Part shown: positions 16,978 to 26,744 of the stretch, in pieces | How the letters are laid out: every line of letters starts with the position of its first letter | Numbering within the stretch: the stretch's first letter is position 1 | Origin: Rubrivivax sp. | GTDB lineage: Bacteria > Pseudomonadota > Gammaproteobacteria > Burkholderiales > Burkholderiaceae_C | Length of the DNA: 64,000 nt | Assembly: GCA_020248915.1 (NCBI GenBank) | Contig: JADCGP010000019.1 | Coordinates: 48,960-112,959 of the forward strand | Direction: 5' to 3' | The notes under the pieces: model-generated | Database searches by the model: none | What the model saw: only the letters and a program-made list of their open reading frames with translations | What the model was told of the DNA's origin: nothing | Made by a program: the position numbers and the translations under genes

Positions 16978-17082
16978 AGAGGTCGTGCCAGTCCAAGACG
17001 GAACCAGTGCCCTGGCGCAGCGTACTACTCCATCTACCGCACAGCCAGAGATCCGTTTCAAGTTGCGACGCTGTGCGCCAGA

Positions 17083-18348
17083 TTAGACGTTGGCAGTTGT
17101 CGAGTCTCTTGCTTCAGCGACTGTCGATCCATGGGGGGCAGCTTGAGCGACCCTGTCTATCTGATCCGCGAGGTACTGAAGCGCACGTCGTCGCTCGTCA
17201 GCCATCTCGTGATGGTGATAGGCGGCCGTCACCTTGTTACGCTCGGCATGCGCCAGAAGCAGCTCGACCACCTCGCGGCTGAATCCGTGCTCGCGAAGCA
17301 GCGTCGCCGCCGTGCCTCGGGTTCCGTGGGGCGAGAAATCCGGGACGCCGAAGTCGAGTCGCTTGAAGAAGTGGTTCAGCGTAGCGTCGCCGAGCGGCAC
17401 CGCAGCACGAAGTACCGACGGGAACACGTAGGCCTGCGGTTCGGAGCCGAATGCCTTCAGCAGCCCGAGGAGTTCGAGTGCCTGCCGGGACAGGTAGACA
17501 CGGTGCGGCGCCTTCATCTTCATGCGCTCGGCCGGGATGTCCCACTGGGCCCGCTCGAGGTCGAACTCGCGCCACCGGGCTCGCAATACCTCTGACTTGC
17601 GGCACATCGTGTACATGAGCATCCGGGCGGCAGCGATGGTCACGAAGTGCGCGCCTTGTTTCGCCACCGATCGCCAGAAGGCGCCCAATTCTGGCTCGGT
17701 CAGATGCCGGTGGTGCTCGGCAGCAGGCACCTCGATGACGCCTCGCAGTGGCAAGGCCGGGTTGACCTCGACGAGCAGCTTCTGGATCGCGTAGTTGTAG
17801 ATCTGCTGGATGTGTTGCCTGACGCCCTCCGCCGTCTTCGGCGTTCCTCTCAAGTCCTCGATGATCGCGAGCACGTCGGCGGGCCGGACGCCGCCCAGCG
17901 GCTTCTCGCCGATCGCTGGCCATACGAAGCGCTCGAGCCGGGACTCGATCTGGTTCCGGTAGGTCTCGGACCTGGTCATCAGGCGCTCCCGGATCCAGCG
18001 CCGGGAGAACGCCTCGAACTGGTCGGCAGCGGGCTGGCTGTCCTTCGCCTGCTGCCGACGCTCCGCAGTCTCCTGGCGACGAACTTCGGCGGGGTCTACC
18101 CCTCGCTCCAAGAGCGACCTGAGTTCGAAGTGCCGCGCCCGGGCGTCGGCCACCCCGATCTCCGGGTATCGCCCGATCTTGACGTCTCGGCGGCTGCCGG
18201 CGAATCGGTACTGGTAGCGCCAGGTCTTCTGGCCGGTCGTGCTGACCTCGACGAAAAGCCCCCCGCCATCGCTTAGCTTGTAGAGCCGCGCCTTCGCCTT
18301 GGCGTTGTTGATCCGAGTGGGCGTGAGGGTGTAGTTGCTCAGTCGCAT
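17083..18348 (-). CDS. int: P4-type tyrosine site-specific integrase of the conjugative element
   Basis: The start at 18348 is chosen because GGGAGA lies about 8 bases upstream and the protein then begins MRLSNYTLTPTRINNAKAK, as P4-type integrases do. The 421-residue product has the DUF4102-like N-terminal arm-binding domain (KLSDGGGLFVEV, KIGRYPEIGVADAR), a core-binding domain, and a catalytic domain with R250, H341-x-x-R344, H367 and nucleophile Y377. It should integrate and excise the element. It points away from icd, with its promoter side facing the element end, the usual arrangement near an attachment site. Confidence 0.93.
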   Translation of the reverse strand: MRLSNYTLTPTRINNAKAKARLYKLSDGGGLFVEVSTTGQKTWRYQYRFAGSRRDVKIGRYPEIGVADARARHFELRSLLERGVDPAEVRRQETAERRQQAKDSQPAADQFEAFSRRWIRERLMTRSETYRNQIESRLERFVWPAIGEKPLGGVRPADVLAIIEDLRGTPKTAEGVRQHIQQIYNYAIQKLLVEVNPALPLRGVIEVPAAEHHRHLTEPELGAFWRSVAKQGAHFVTIAAARMLMYTMCRKSEVLRARWREFDLERAQWDIPAERMKMKAPHRVYLSRQALELLGLLKAFGSEPQAYVFPSVLRAAVPLGDATLNHFFKRLDFGVPDFSPHGTRGTAATLLREHGFSREVVELLLAHAERNKVTAAYHHHEMADERRRALQYLADQIDRVAQAAPHGSTVAEARDSTTANV

Positions 18349-18480
18349 GCGTCGTCTCCCGACACTTTTCAGCCACCTCCAAGTGGAGGAATTTGGGCCG
18401 TTTCGGGCCCCGTCTCCCGTCAATTTCCCCTCCAAAATGGCGGGATTTCGTGGTCTGCCGTGAGACGTGCTGAAAAGACG
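18349..18480. promoter_or_regulatory. Integrase control and probable element-end region with repeats
   Basis: This stretch upstream of the integrase has a 9-base direct repeat CGTCTCCCG at 18353-18361 and 18411-18419, an inverted repeat CCTCCA/TGGAGG at 18376-18389, and distant inverted arms CTTTTCAGC (18365-18373) and GCTGAAAAG (18469-18477). Such repeats fit integrase arm sites or an attachment core. The other end of the element is outside the window, so the true att repeat cannot be identified. Confidence 0.4.
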
Positions 18481-18514
18481 AAGCCCCTGATTTCTTCAAC
18501 AAAATCAGGGGCTT
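18469..18514 (-). terminator. Rho-independent terminator after icd
   Basis: On the minus strand a perfect 13-base-pair stem (AAGCCCCTGATTT at 18481-18493 against AAATCAGGGGCTT at 18502-18514) with an 8-base loop is followed by CGTCTTTTC. It lies 31 bases after the icd stop and would keep icd transcription out of the integrase gene. Confidence 0.8.
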
Positions 18515-18545
18515 ACGGGGCGTCATGAGACGCCGTGGAGCGAGA

Positions 18546-19799
<1,254 letters not shown>

Positions 19800-19920
19800 G
19801 TTGGGTACGTCTCCAGGATGCCGCCACCGGCGGGCTGTTCTCCGACTGCAAACCGCTCTCGATTCTAGGCGAGGGGCTGTCGGCGGCCTGACGTCGGGGC
19901 AGCGCCGGGCGCCCCGCTGC

Positions 19921-20601
19921 TCACCCGATGCCGCAGAACGCGGCGATGCTGCTCCACAGACCATGGCCGAGGGCGAAGCCCGATCCCGCCAGCAGCATCG
20001 CGCCGGCGGCGCGCACCGTCCAGCGCTCGGCGGTGACGGCGCCGTCGCGGCCGACCCGGGCCCAGACCCAAGGGGCCCACAGCAGCCCGAGCGAGGACGT
20101 TGCCGCGAAGGCCGCCATCGCCGCGGCACCGCCCGCCGCGCCCTGGGTGAGCGAAGCCACCAGCAGTGCCGATTGCAGCAGCCCGCAGGGCCAGGCGATC
20201 CACAGGCCTCCTGCCAGAGCGGCGCGCGCCGGCCCCTGGACGCGCTGCCAGCCGGCAGGCGCAGCGGCCGGCTGCGGGCGGCGGCCGACCGCGGCCAGCC
20301 AGGCCGGCTGGCGCCCGGTCCACATCAGGAAGACGCCGAGCGCCAGTGCCGCAACGTGCAACAGGGTCCACAGCGGACGCAGCGCCGGCGCCAGTTGCGC
20401 CAGCGCGAGCAGCGACCCGACACTGGCTGCAGCGACCGCCCCGCCGAGGGCGTAGCCGCCGACACGCGCGGCCTGGAACGCCAGGCCCGAGCCGCGCGCG
20501 CGGCCGCTGGCCGCCGCGCAAGCCGCACCGCACATGGCGGTGCAATGCGGGGCTCCGGCCAGGCCAAGCAGCGCTGCGCTGCCGATCAGCGCGGCGTCCA
20601 T
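19921..20601 (-). CDS. TauE/SafE-type (DsbD-like) membrane protein of the cbb3 neighbourhood
   Basis: The 226-residue, almost wholly hydrophobic protein has about six membrane spans and a cysteine pair near the N-terminus in [17 protein letters not shown], typical of the sulfite exporter TauE/SafE-like group (related to the DsbD membrane domain, also called UreH-like). Members sit next to cco genes in many proteobacteria and are thought to handle metal or electrons during oxidase maturation. It lies 74 bases downstream of hemN on the same strand and may be co-transcribed. The substrate is not known. Confidence 0.72.
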   Translation of the reverse strand: MDAALIGSAALLGLAGAPHCTAMCGAACAAASGRARGSGLAFQAARVGGYALGGAVAAASVGSLLALAQLAPALRPLWTLLHVAALALGVFLMWTGRQPAWLAAVGRRPQPAAAPAGWQRVQGPARAALAGGLWIAWPCGLLQSALLVASLTQGAAGGAAAMAAFAATSSLGLLWAPWVWARVGRDGAVTAERWTVRAAGAMLLAGSGFALGHGLWSSIAAFCGIG

Positions 20602-20675
20602 CGCTCGGCGTCAGGGTCGGCGTGCCCATCGGCCACGACGGGCCCAGGGGAGCGGGCAGCGCGAGGCATCGCGGC

Positions 20676-22085
20676 TCAGATGATCCGCGAGAAACGCTCG
20701 CGGGTCTGGTCGGCCTGGAGGTGGCGATCGAACACCATCGCCACGCCGCGCACGAAGAACCAGCCCAGCGCCGTGACCTGGATGGCGCGGTCGCTCAGCT
20801 CCACCAGGCCGAGGTCGCGCAGGGCCTGCAGGCGCTCGAACTCCGGCGCGAAGAACTCGCGCATCCGCACCAGGTGCGCCAGCTCGATCGACTCGACGTC
20901 GACCCGCCCCTGGCACATCAGCGCCATGATGACGGCGCGGCGCACGAGGTCGTCGCGGGTCAGCGCGAGGCCGCGCACGATCGGGAACTGGCCCTGCTCG
21001 AGCGCGTCGTGGTACTCGGCCAGCGTCTTCGCGTTCTGGCTGTAGGTGGCACCCACGCGGCCGATCGACGACACGCCCAAGCCGATCATGTCGCAGTCGG
21101 GCTGGGTCGTGTAGCCCTGGAAGTTGCGATGCAGCCGCCCCTGGCGCTTGGCCACCGCCAGCGGGTCGTCCGGCAGGGCGAAATGGTCCATGCCGATGTA
21201 GGTGTAGCCGTTGCCGATGAACCCGGCGATGGCCATGCGCAGCATCTCGATGCGCTGCTCGGCGCTCGGCAGCTCGGCCGCTTCGATGCGGCGCTGCGGC
21301 TTGAAGCGCTGCGGCAGGTGGGCGTAGGCGTACAGCGCGATGCGGTGCGGCCGCAGCTCGGCCATCTGCGCCAGCGTGCGGGCGAACGACTCGGGCGTCT
21401 GGCGGGGCAGCCCGTAGATCAGGTCGGTGTTGATCGACTCGAAGCCGAGTCCGCGCGCCGCGGAGACGAGCTCGCGGACGCTCTCGTGGCTCTGGATCCG
21501 GTGCACGGCCTGCTGCACCTGCGGATCGAAGTCCTGCACGCCGAAGCTGATGCGGTTGAAGCCCATCTCGCGCAGCCGGCCGAGCCGTGCCGGCGACGCC
21601 GTGCGCGGATCGACCTCGATCGACACCTCGGCCCCCTCGGGCAGGCGGAAGGCCCCGCGCAGCAGCGTCATGACCTCATCGAGCTCGTCGTCGGACAGGA
21701 AAGTCGGCGAGCCGCCGCCGAAGTGCAGCTGCGTGACCGGCTGGCCGCGGCCGAGTTCGGCGACGTGGAGCTCGACCTCGCGGCGCAGGTCGTCAAGGTA
21801 GGGGCGTGCGCGGTCGTGGTGCCGCGTGATGACCTTGTTGCAGGCGCAGTAGTAGCAGACCGACTCGCAGAACGGGATGTGCACGTAGACCGACAGCGGG
21901 GCCGTGCCGCCGACGGTGGCGCCCTCGGCGCGTTGGCGCAGCGCCTGCCGGTACTGCGCGGAGCCGAAAGCCTCGACGAAGCGGTCGGCCGTCGGGTAGG
22001 AGGTGTATCGGGGGCCGGGAACATCCAGCCGGCGCAGCATCGCGTCGGTCAGCACCGGCGCCGGAGGGTTCGTCGTCGTGATCAT
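20676..22085 (-). CDS. hemN: Oxygen-independent coproporphyrinogen III dehydrogenase
   Basis: The start at 22085 gives 469 residues beginning MITTTNPPAPVLTDAMLRRL. It contains the radical-SAM cluster motif CESVCYYCAC, preceded by SVYVHIPF, and HFGGGSPTFL and SFGVQDFDPQVQQAVHRIQ, which separate true HemN from HemW-type proteins. It makes protoporphyrinogen without oxygen in haem synthesis. It diverges from fnr, and an FNR-box palindrome lies between them, so induction at low oxygen is likely. Haem supply fits the adjacent cbb3 oxidase genes. Confidence 0.95.
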   Translation of the reverse strand: MITTTNPPAPVLTDAMLRRLDVPGPRYTSYPTADRFVEAFGSAQYRQALRQRAEGATVGGTAPLSVYVHIPFCESVCYYCACNKVITRHHDRARPYLDDLRREVELHVAELGRGQPVTQLHFGGGSPTFLSDDELDEVMTLLRGAFRLPEGAEVSIEVDPRTASPARLGRLREMGFNRISFGVQDFDPQVQQAVHRIQSHESVRELVSAARGLGFESINTDLIYGLPRQTPESFARTLAQMAELRPHRIALYAYAHLPQRFKPQRRIEAAELPSAEQRIEMLRMAIAGFIGNGYTYIGMDHFALPDDPLAVAKRQGRLHRNFQGYTTQPDCDMIGLGVSSIGRVGATYSQNAKTLAEYHDALEQGQFPIVRGLALTRDDLVRRAVIMALMCQGRVDVESIELAHLVRMREFFAPEFERLQALRDLGLVELSDRAIQVTALGWFFVRGVAMVFDRHLQADQTRERFSRII

Positions 22086-22118
22086 GCCGGCACTGTGCCA
22101 AGGCCCCGTCGGCCGCGC

Positions 22119-22132
22119 TTGATCTGTCTCAA
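22119..22132. promoter_or_regulatory. FNR/ANR box between hemN and fnr
   Basis: TTGATCTGTCTCAA matches the TTGAT-N4-ATCAA FNR consensus at nine of ten positions. It lies 34 bases before the hemN ATG and 72 before the fnr ATG, so it could activate hemN and feed back on fnr. Confidence 0.75.
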
Positions 22133-22203
22133 GCGGGGGGACACGCGGGAGGGGACGGCGAACAATGTGGTACTGTGTCCGCCAAAGGGAGTAGAAAAAC
22201 GCC

Positions 22204-22941
22204 ATGACCGCCGTGCCTCCGCCCATCCGGATCGAGCCGTTCAAGGTCGCGTGCTCGAACTGCAACCTGCGCGAGTTGTGCCTCCCGGTCGGCATGTCCA
22301 ACGAGCAGCTCGAACGGCTGGACTCGCTCGTCGCGATCCGGCGCACGGTGCCCAGGGGGGACGCCCTCTTCCACGCTGGCGAGGCCTTCGGGTCGCTCTT
22401 CGCGGTGCGCACCGGCTTCTTCAAGACCTGCGTCGCCTCGGAGGACGGGCGCGAGCAGGTCACCGGGTTCCAGATGGCGGGCGAGCTGCTGGGCCTGGAC
22501 GGCATCGGGACCGACCGCCACACCTGCGATGCGGTGGCGCTCGAGGACTCGCAGGTCTGCATCATCCCGTACCACCAGCTCGAGGACCTGTCGCGCGAGT
22601 TGTCCGACCTTCAGCGCCAGTTCCACAAGATCATGAGCCGCGAGATCGTCCGCGACCACGGCGTGATGCTCCTACTGGGCAGCATGCGCGCCGAGGAGCG
22701 GCTGGCCGCTTTCCTGCTGAACCTGACCCAGCGCCTGGCCACGCGCGGCTTCTCGGGCAGCGAGCTCGTCCTGCGGATGACCCGCGAGGAGATCGGCAGC
22801 TACCTGGGCCTCAAGCTGGAGACCGTCAGCCGCGCCTTCTCCAAGTTCCAGGACGACGGTCTGCTCGAGGTACGCCAGCGCCAGATCCGCGTCCTCGACG
22901 CCCCGGCGCTGCAGGCCCTCGTCAACGGCCCGCACTGCTGA
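22204..22941 (+). CDS. fnr: FNR-family oxygen-sensing transcription regulator
   Basis: The 245-residue protein carries the N-terminal iron-sulfur cysteines C17, C20 and C26 in ACSNCNLRELCLPVG and the fourth ligand C119 in LEDSQVCIIPY, so it should bind an oxygen-labile 4Fe-4S cluster. A cyclic-nucleotide-binding-like fold is followed by a Crp-type helix-turn-helix whose recognition helix (EEIGSYLGLKLETVSRAFSK) keeps the E-x-x-S-R contacts for TTGAT half-sites. It is the likely regulator of hemN and the cco operon around it. Its 3' end overlaps the convergent small membrane gene by 20 bases. Confidence 0.95.
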   Translation: MTAVPPPIRIEPFKVACSNCNLRELCLPVGMSNEQLERLDSLVAIRRTVPRGDALFHAGEAFGSLFAVRTGFFKTCVASEDGREQVTGFQMAGELLGLDGIGTDRHTCDAVALEDSQVCIIPYHQLEDLSRELSDLQRQFHKIMSREIVRDHGVMLLLGSMRAEERLAAFLLNLTQRLATRGFSGSELVLRMTREEIGSYLGLKLETVSRAFSKFQDDGLLEVRQRQIRVLDAPALQALVNGPHC

Positions 22942-23203
22942 GCGGGTCGGTGTCCGCCTCGGCGTTGACCGCCTCGGCGCTGCGCTCCAGCATCAGGGTC
23001 AGCGCGCAGGCGCCGGCCACGATCGCCCAGAACACGAAGAACGCGATCGAGTAGACGGCCAGAGTACCGAGCTCCTGACCGATGCCCCCCGGCAGGTGCG
23101 GCTGTTTCGGGTCCACGATCGAGAACACCACCGCCTCCAGGCCCGCCGCCCCGAGGAAGGCAGGCCAGATGACGCTTCCCAGCGAGCGCAAAGGGGAGCT
23201 CAT
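22922..23203 (-). CDS. Small membrane protein at the end of the cco cluster
   Basis: The 93-residue protein has two hydrophobic segments (about residues 10-29 and 46-71, the latter LAVYSIAFFVFWAIVAGACALTL in part). I recognise no named family. It is the last gene in the direction of cco transcription, 25 bases after the fixH-like gene, and overlaps the 3' end of fnr by 20 bases tail to tail. Co-transcription with ccoG suggests a link to oxidase assembly, but this is inferred from position only. Confidence 0.65.
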   Translation of the reverse strand: MSSPLRSLGSVIWPAFLGAAGLEAVVFSIVDPKQPHLPGGIGQELGTLAVYSIAFFVFWAIVAGACALTLMLERSAEAVNAEADTDPLSSAGR

Positions 23204-23228
23204 GACAGACGTGCGGCCCGCCGCCGCC

Positions 23229-23456
23229 TCAAGGCCGCGGAGCGGCCGCGTGGTTGCGGGCCTGCACCGCCGGCTGCTCGGACGCAGTAGCCGCGACCGG
23301 CCGCTGCAGCACGGGGTCGGGGTTGAGGATCGCGATCGCCAGCGTGGCGAAGGAGGCCACCACCACGGCAGCGGGTCCTCCCAGCACCAGCCAAAGCATG
23401 CGCACGCGCCACCAGGGCAGCGGCGGCGTCGTGTGGGTCTCGGTCGTCCTCGACAT
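23229..23456 (-). CDS. Short FixH/CcoH-like membrane protein
   Basis: The 75-residue product begins MSRTTETHTTPPLPWWRVRM with one membrane span (MLWLVLGGPAAVVVASFATLA region, about 20-43) followed by a short periplasmic tail with ILNPDPVLQRP. The position directly after ccoG and the single-span layout match FixH/CcoH, which helps stabilise the cbb3 oxidase. It is about half the usual FixH length because most of the periplasmic domain is missing. The gene starts 17 bases after ccoG. The name is a position-based guess. Confidence 0.6.
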   Translation of the reverse strand: MSRTTETHTTPPLPWWRVRMLWLVLGGPAAVVVASFATLAIAILNPDPVLQRPVAATASEQPAVQARNHAAAPRP

Positions 23457-23473
23457 GTTCGGCTCCTCGGTCT

Positions 23474-24958
23474 TCAGCGGGGCACCAGGAAAGTGGACTT
23501 CTCGACCAGCTGGTGCGTGGCCGCCCCGGGTGCGGGCGGCAGCTGCTCGATGACGAACTCGACCCGGTGCGACCCGGGCCCGGCGACTGCGGCGGGGCCT
23601 GGCGGCACGCGCAGGGCCACCGGAACCCAGCGCGCCTGCGCCCCGCCGACCTCGACGGCCGCGGCGACGTCGGCCGCCAGGCCGTCGATGCCACGCGCGG
23701 TGATGCGGTAGCGCTGCGACACCTCGGTGGCGTTCATCAGCTGCAGCCGGTAGACGTTCTCGACGTAGCCATCCTCGACCTGGCGTGCCAGCGCGCCGCG
23801 GTCGCGCACGACGTCGACCTTGAAGGGCGTGCGCAGCGCGATCGCGGCGAACAGCGCGGCCACGATCAGCACCAGGATCGACGAGTAGATCAGCACCCGG
23901 GGCCGCAGGATGCGGCGCAGCGCCTGTCCGCGGCTGAGGTGCTGGCGCAGGCCGTTGAGCGTGTCGTAGCGGACCAGGCCGCGCGGGTACTGCATCTTGT
24001 CCATCACGCCGTCGCAGACATCGATGCAGGCCGCGCACCCGATGCACTCGTACTGCAGTCCCTTGCGGATGTCGATGCCGGTCGGGCAGACCTGCACGCA
24101 CAGGCCGCAGTCGATGCAGTGGCCGAGCCCGGCCGCTTTCAGATCGGTCTTGCGGCCGCGGGTGCCGCGCGGCTCGCCGCGCCCGGCGTCGTACGTGATG
24201 ATCAGCGTGTCGCGGTCGAACATCGCGCTCTGGAATCGCGCGTAGGGGCACATGTACTTGCACACCTGCTCGCGCATCCAGCCCGCGTTGCCATAGGTCG
24301 CGAAGCCGTAGAACAGCGTCCAGAACGTCTCCCACGGCCCCAGCCCCAGGCCGAGCACCGACGCGCCGAGCTCGCGGATCGGCGTGAAGTAGCCGACGAA
24401 GGTGAAGCCGGTCCACAGCGCGACGGCGATCCAGACCGCGTGCTTGCCGCCCTTGCGCAGCACCTTGGACGCGCCCCAGGGGGCGGCGTCGAGCTTCATG
24501 CGCCGGGCGCGGTCGCCCTCCAGGCGCCGCTCGATCCACATGAAGATCTCCGTGTACACCGTCTGCGGGCACGCGTAGCCGCACCACAGCCGGCCCGCCA
24601 CCGCGGTGAACAGGAACAGCGAGTAGGCAGCGACGATCAGCAGCCCGGTGAGGTAGATGAAGTCCTGCGGGTAGAGGACCACGCCGAACACGTAGAACCG
24701 GCGCGCCGCCAGGTCGAACAGCACGGCCTGGCGCTGGTTCCACTCGAGCCACGGCAGCCCGTAGAACACGAGCTGGGTCGCCCACACCGTCGCCCAGCGC
24801 CAGCGGGCGAACCAGCCCGAAACCGCCCGGGCGTAGATCTTCTTCTGCTTGACGTAGAGGGAGACGATCTCCTCGCGGACGTCCTCGCCCGCAGGCGGCA
24901 CGGCGCTGGCGCCTGCGGCAGCCACCGCAGGTCCGGTCTGTTCCACTCGCGCGTCCAC
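23474..24958 (-). CDS. ccoG: CcoG/RdxA, iron-sulfur cbb3 oxidase maturation protein
   Basis: The 494-residue protein has membrane spans near residues 55-75, 95-120, 180-205 and 360-378. It carries CGYACPQTVY, two ferredoxin-type clusters (CIDCGLCVQVCP and CIGCAACIDVCD), and a C-terminal immunoglobulin-like domain, all standard for CcoG. It reduces copper for insertion into the CcoN active site. It follows ccoP by 28 bases in the cco operon. Confidence 0.95.
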   Translation of the reverse strand: MDARVEQTGPAVAAAGASAVPPAGEDVREEIVSLYVKQKKIYARAVSGWFARWRWATVWATQLVFYGLPWLEWNQRQAVLFDLAARRFYVFGVVLYPQDFIYLTGLLIVAAYSLFLFTAVAGRLWCGYACPQTVYTEIFMWIERRLEGDRARRMKLDAAPWGASKVLRKGGKHAVWIAVALWTGFTFVGYFTPIRELGASVLGLGLGPWETFWTLFYGFATYGNAGWMREQVCKYMCPYARFQSAMFDRDTLIITYDAGRGEPRGTRGRKTDLKAAGLGHCIDCGLCVQVCPTGIDIRKGLQYECIGCAACIDVCDGVMDKMQYPRGLVRYDTLNGLRQHLSRGQALRRILRPRVLIYSSILVLIVAALFAAIALRTPFKVDVVRDRGALARQVEDGYVENVYRLQLMNATEVSQRYRITARGIDGLAADVAAAVEVGGAQARWVPVALRVPPGPAAVAGPGSHRVEFVIEQLPPAPGAATHQLVEKSTFLVPR

Positions 24959-24986
24959 CGGCAGCCCGCGGGCGCAGCCTAGCGGC

Positions 24987-25904
24987 TCACTTGGCGGCCG
25001 CGACGGCGGTCGGCCTGGACAGGCTCAGCACGTAGGCCGACAGCACCTGCACCTGGTCGGGCGTCAGCAGGCGTCCCTGCGCCGGCATGGCGTTGTTGAT
25101 CCCGTTGGTGATGGCGTTGACCACGGCCTGCTCGCCCCACCCGTGCAGCCAGATGCGGTCGGTCAGGTTCGGAGCGCCGATGGCCTTGTTGCCCTTGCCG
25201 TCGAGGCCGTGGCAGGCCGCGCAGGTGCCGAACCTGGGCTTGCCCAGCTGCGCCGCCGCGGCGTTGTGCGGGCTGCCCGACAGGCTCAGCACGTAGTTGG
25301 CGACGTTGCGCACGTCCTCGGACGTACCCACCGCGGCAGCCATCGGGGGCATCACGCCGTTGCGACCCTCCTTGATGACCTTGGCGACGTACTCGTGCGT
25401 GCCGTCGCCGAGCCAGTCCGCGTCGGCCAGGTTCGGGAAGCCCTTGCTGCCGCGCGCGTCGGAACCATGGCACTGAGAGCACTGGTTCAGGTACAGCCGC
25501 TGACCGATGGCCATTGCGGAGCCATCGGCCATCAGCTGCTCGGGCGTCATCGCCCGGTACTTCGCGTACACGGACTCCATCCGCTCCAGCGCCCGCGCCT
25601 GCTCGCTCTCGAACTGGCCCTGGCTGGTCCACTTCAGCGACCCGGCATTCGAACCCAGGCCGGGGTAGAAGGCGAGGTAGACCGCCGAGAACACGACGGT
25701 CGCGACGAAGAGCCACATCCACCAGCGCGGCAGCGGGTTGTTCAGCTCGCGCAGGTCGGCGTCCCAGACGTGGCCGGTGGTGTTGTCGTCGGCCATCACC
25801 CGGCGCCTGCTCGCGATCACCAGCAGCGCGATGCAGGCCACCAGGGACAGCACCGTCGTCACGGCGACGAACAGCGCCCAGCCGCTGCTCACGAAATCAC
25901 TCAC
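24987..25904 (-). CDS. ccoP: cbb3-type cytochrome c oxidase subunit III (dihaem)
   Basis: The 305-residue protein has two N-terminal membrane spans (about 8-31 and 61-80), including the NNPLPRWWMWLF motif, then two cytochrome c domains with haem motifs CSQCH (residues 142-146) and CAACH (228-232). It passes electrons from the bc1 complex to CcoO and CcoN. Its ATG overlaps the ccoQ end by 8 bases. The protein ends shortly after the second haem domain, as expected. Confidence 0.96.
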   Translation of the reverse strand: MSDFVSSGWALFVAVTTVLSLVACIALLVIASRRRVMADDNTTGHVWDADLRELNNPLPRWWMWLFVATVVFSAVYLAFYPGLGSNAGSLKWTSQGQFESEQARALERMESVYAKYRAMTPEQLMADGSAMAIGQRLYLNQCSQCHGSDARGSKGFPNLADADWLGDGTHEYVAKVIKEGRNGVMPPMAAAVGTSEDVRNVANYVLSLSGSPHNAAAAQLGKPRFGTCAACHGLDGKGNKAIGAPNLTDRIWLHGWGEQAVVNAITNGINNAMPAQGRLLTPDQVQVLSAYVLSLSRPTAVAAAK

Positions 25905-26079
25905 CTCGTTCTCCTCGGGCAGGCTGTTGCGGTCGGGCGAGCTCGTCGCCGGTGAAGGGCAGCGCAGCTGCCGCCGCGTGGTCGGCGCTGCGCCGCCGGC
26001 TCCAGGTGTGGAGCACCAGCGCGATGAAGAGCACCAGGCCCGCGACGGTCACGGCGATGCGGAGGTCGTTCACGTCCAT
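25897..26079 (-). CDS. ccoQ: cbb3-type oxidase subunit CcoQ
   Basis: The 60-residue protein has a single membrane span (about residues 9-26, VTVAGLVLFIALVLHTW) and a charged tail, the CcoQ/FixQ layout. It lies between ccoO (13 bases before) and ccoP (overlap of 8 bases). CcoQ helps keep the assembled oxidase stable. Confidence 0.9.
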   Translation of the reverse strand: MDVNDLRIAVTVAGLVLFIALVLHTWSRRRSADHAAAAALPFTGDELARPQQPARGERGE

Positions 26080-26092
26080 CGATCGGTCCCCC

Positions 26093-26713
26093 TCACTTGC
26101 GCGCGGTGCCGAGCACCTGCAGGTAGGCGATCAGGGCTTCCATCTCGGTGCGGCCCTTGACGTCCTCGGCCGCCTTGGCGATCTCGGCGTCCGAGTAAGG
26201 CACGCCGACCGCCCTGAGCGCCCGCATCCGCGGGGCCATGTCGTCGGCGTCCACCGCCGCCGTGGCCAGCCAGGGGTAGGCGGGCATGTTCGACTCGGGC
26301 ACGACGTCGCGCGGGTTCAGCAGGTGGACGCGGTGCCACTCGTCGCTGTACTTGCCGCCCACGCGGTGCAGGTCCGGGCCGGTGCGCTTGCTGCCCCACT
26401 GGAACGGGTGGTCGTAGACGAACTCTCCGGCCACCGACAGCTGCCCGTAGCGCAGGGCCTCCGCGCGGAACGGGCGCACCATCTGGGAGTGGCAGTTGTA
26501 GCAGCCCTCGCGGATGTACACGTCGCGCCCGGCGAGCTGCAGCGCGGTGTAGGGCTTCAGGCCCTCGACCGGCTGCGTCGTGCTGCGCTGGAAGAACAGC
26601 GGCACGATCTCGACCAGGCCCCCGATGGCCACCGCCACCAGGATCAGCACGATCATCAGGAAGTTGCTGGTCTCGATCCTCTCGTGACCGCTCGGGTTGG
26701 CATTGGCAGCCAT
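26093..26713 (-). CDS. ccoO: cbb3-type cytochrome c oxidase subunit II (monohaem)
   Basis: The 206-residue protein has an N-terminal membrane anchor (about 18-40) and the haem c motif CYNCH at residues 71-75 in [14 protein letters not shown], followed by [18 protein letters not shown], the family signature. It takes electrons from CcoP and gives them to CcoN. It lies 31 bases after ccoN. Confidence 0.96.
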   Translation of the reverse strand: MAANANPSGHERIETSNFLMIVLILVAVAIGGLVEIVPLFFQRSTTQPVEGLKPYTALQLAGRDVYIREGCYNCHSQMVRPFRAEALRYGQLSVAGEFVYDHPFQWGSKRTGPDLHRVGGKYSDEWHRVHLLNPRDVVPESNMPAYPWLATAAVDADDMAPRMRALRAVGVPYSDAEIAKAAEDVKGRTEMEALIAYLQVLGTARK

Positions 26714-26744
26714 GGCTCGGGGCTCCTGTGCGGTTGCGCGGCGG

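Noticed and set aside
20166..23054. A plus-strand open frame of 962 codons spanning hemN and fnr
   Set aside because: It crosses two genes with clear catalytic and cluster motifs in other frames; the translation is low-complexity.
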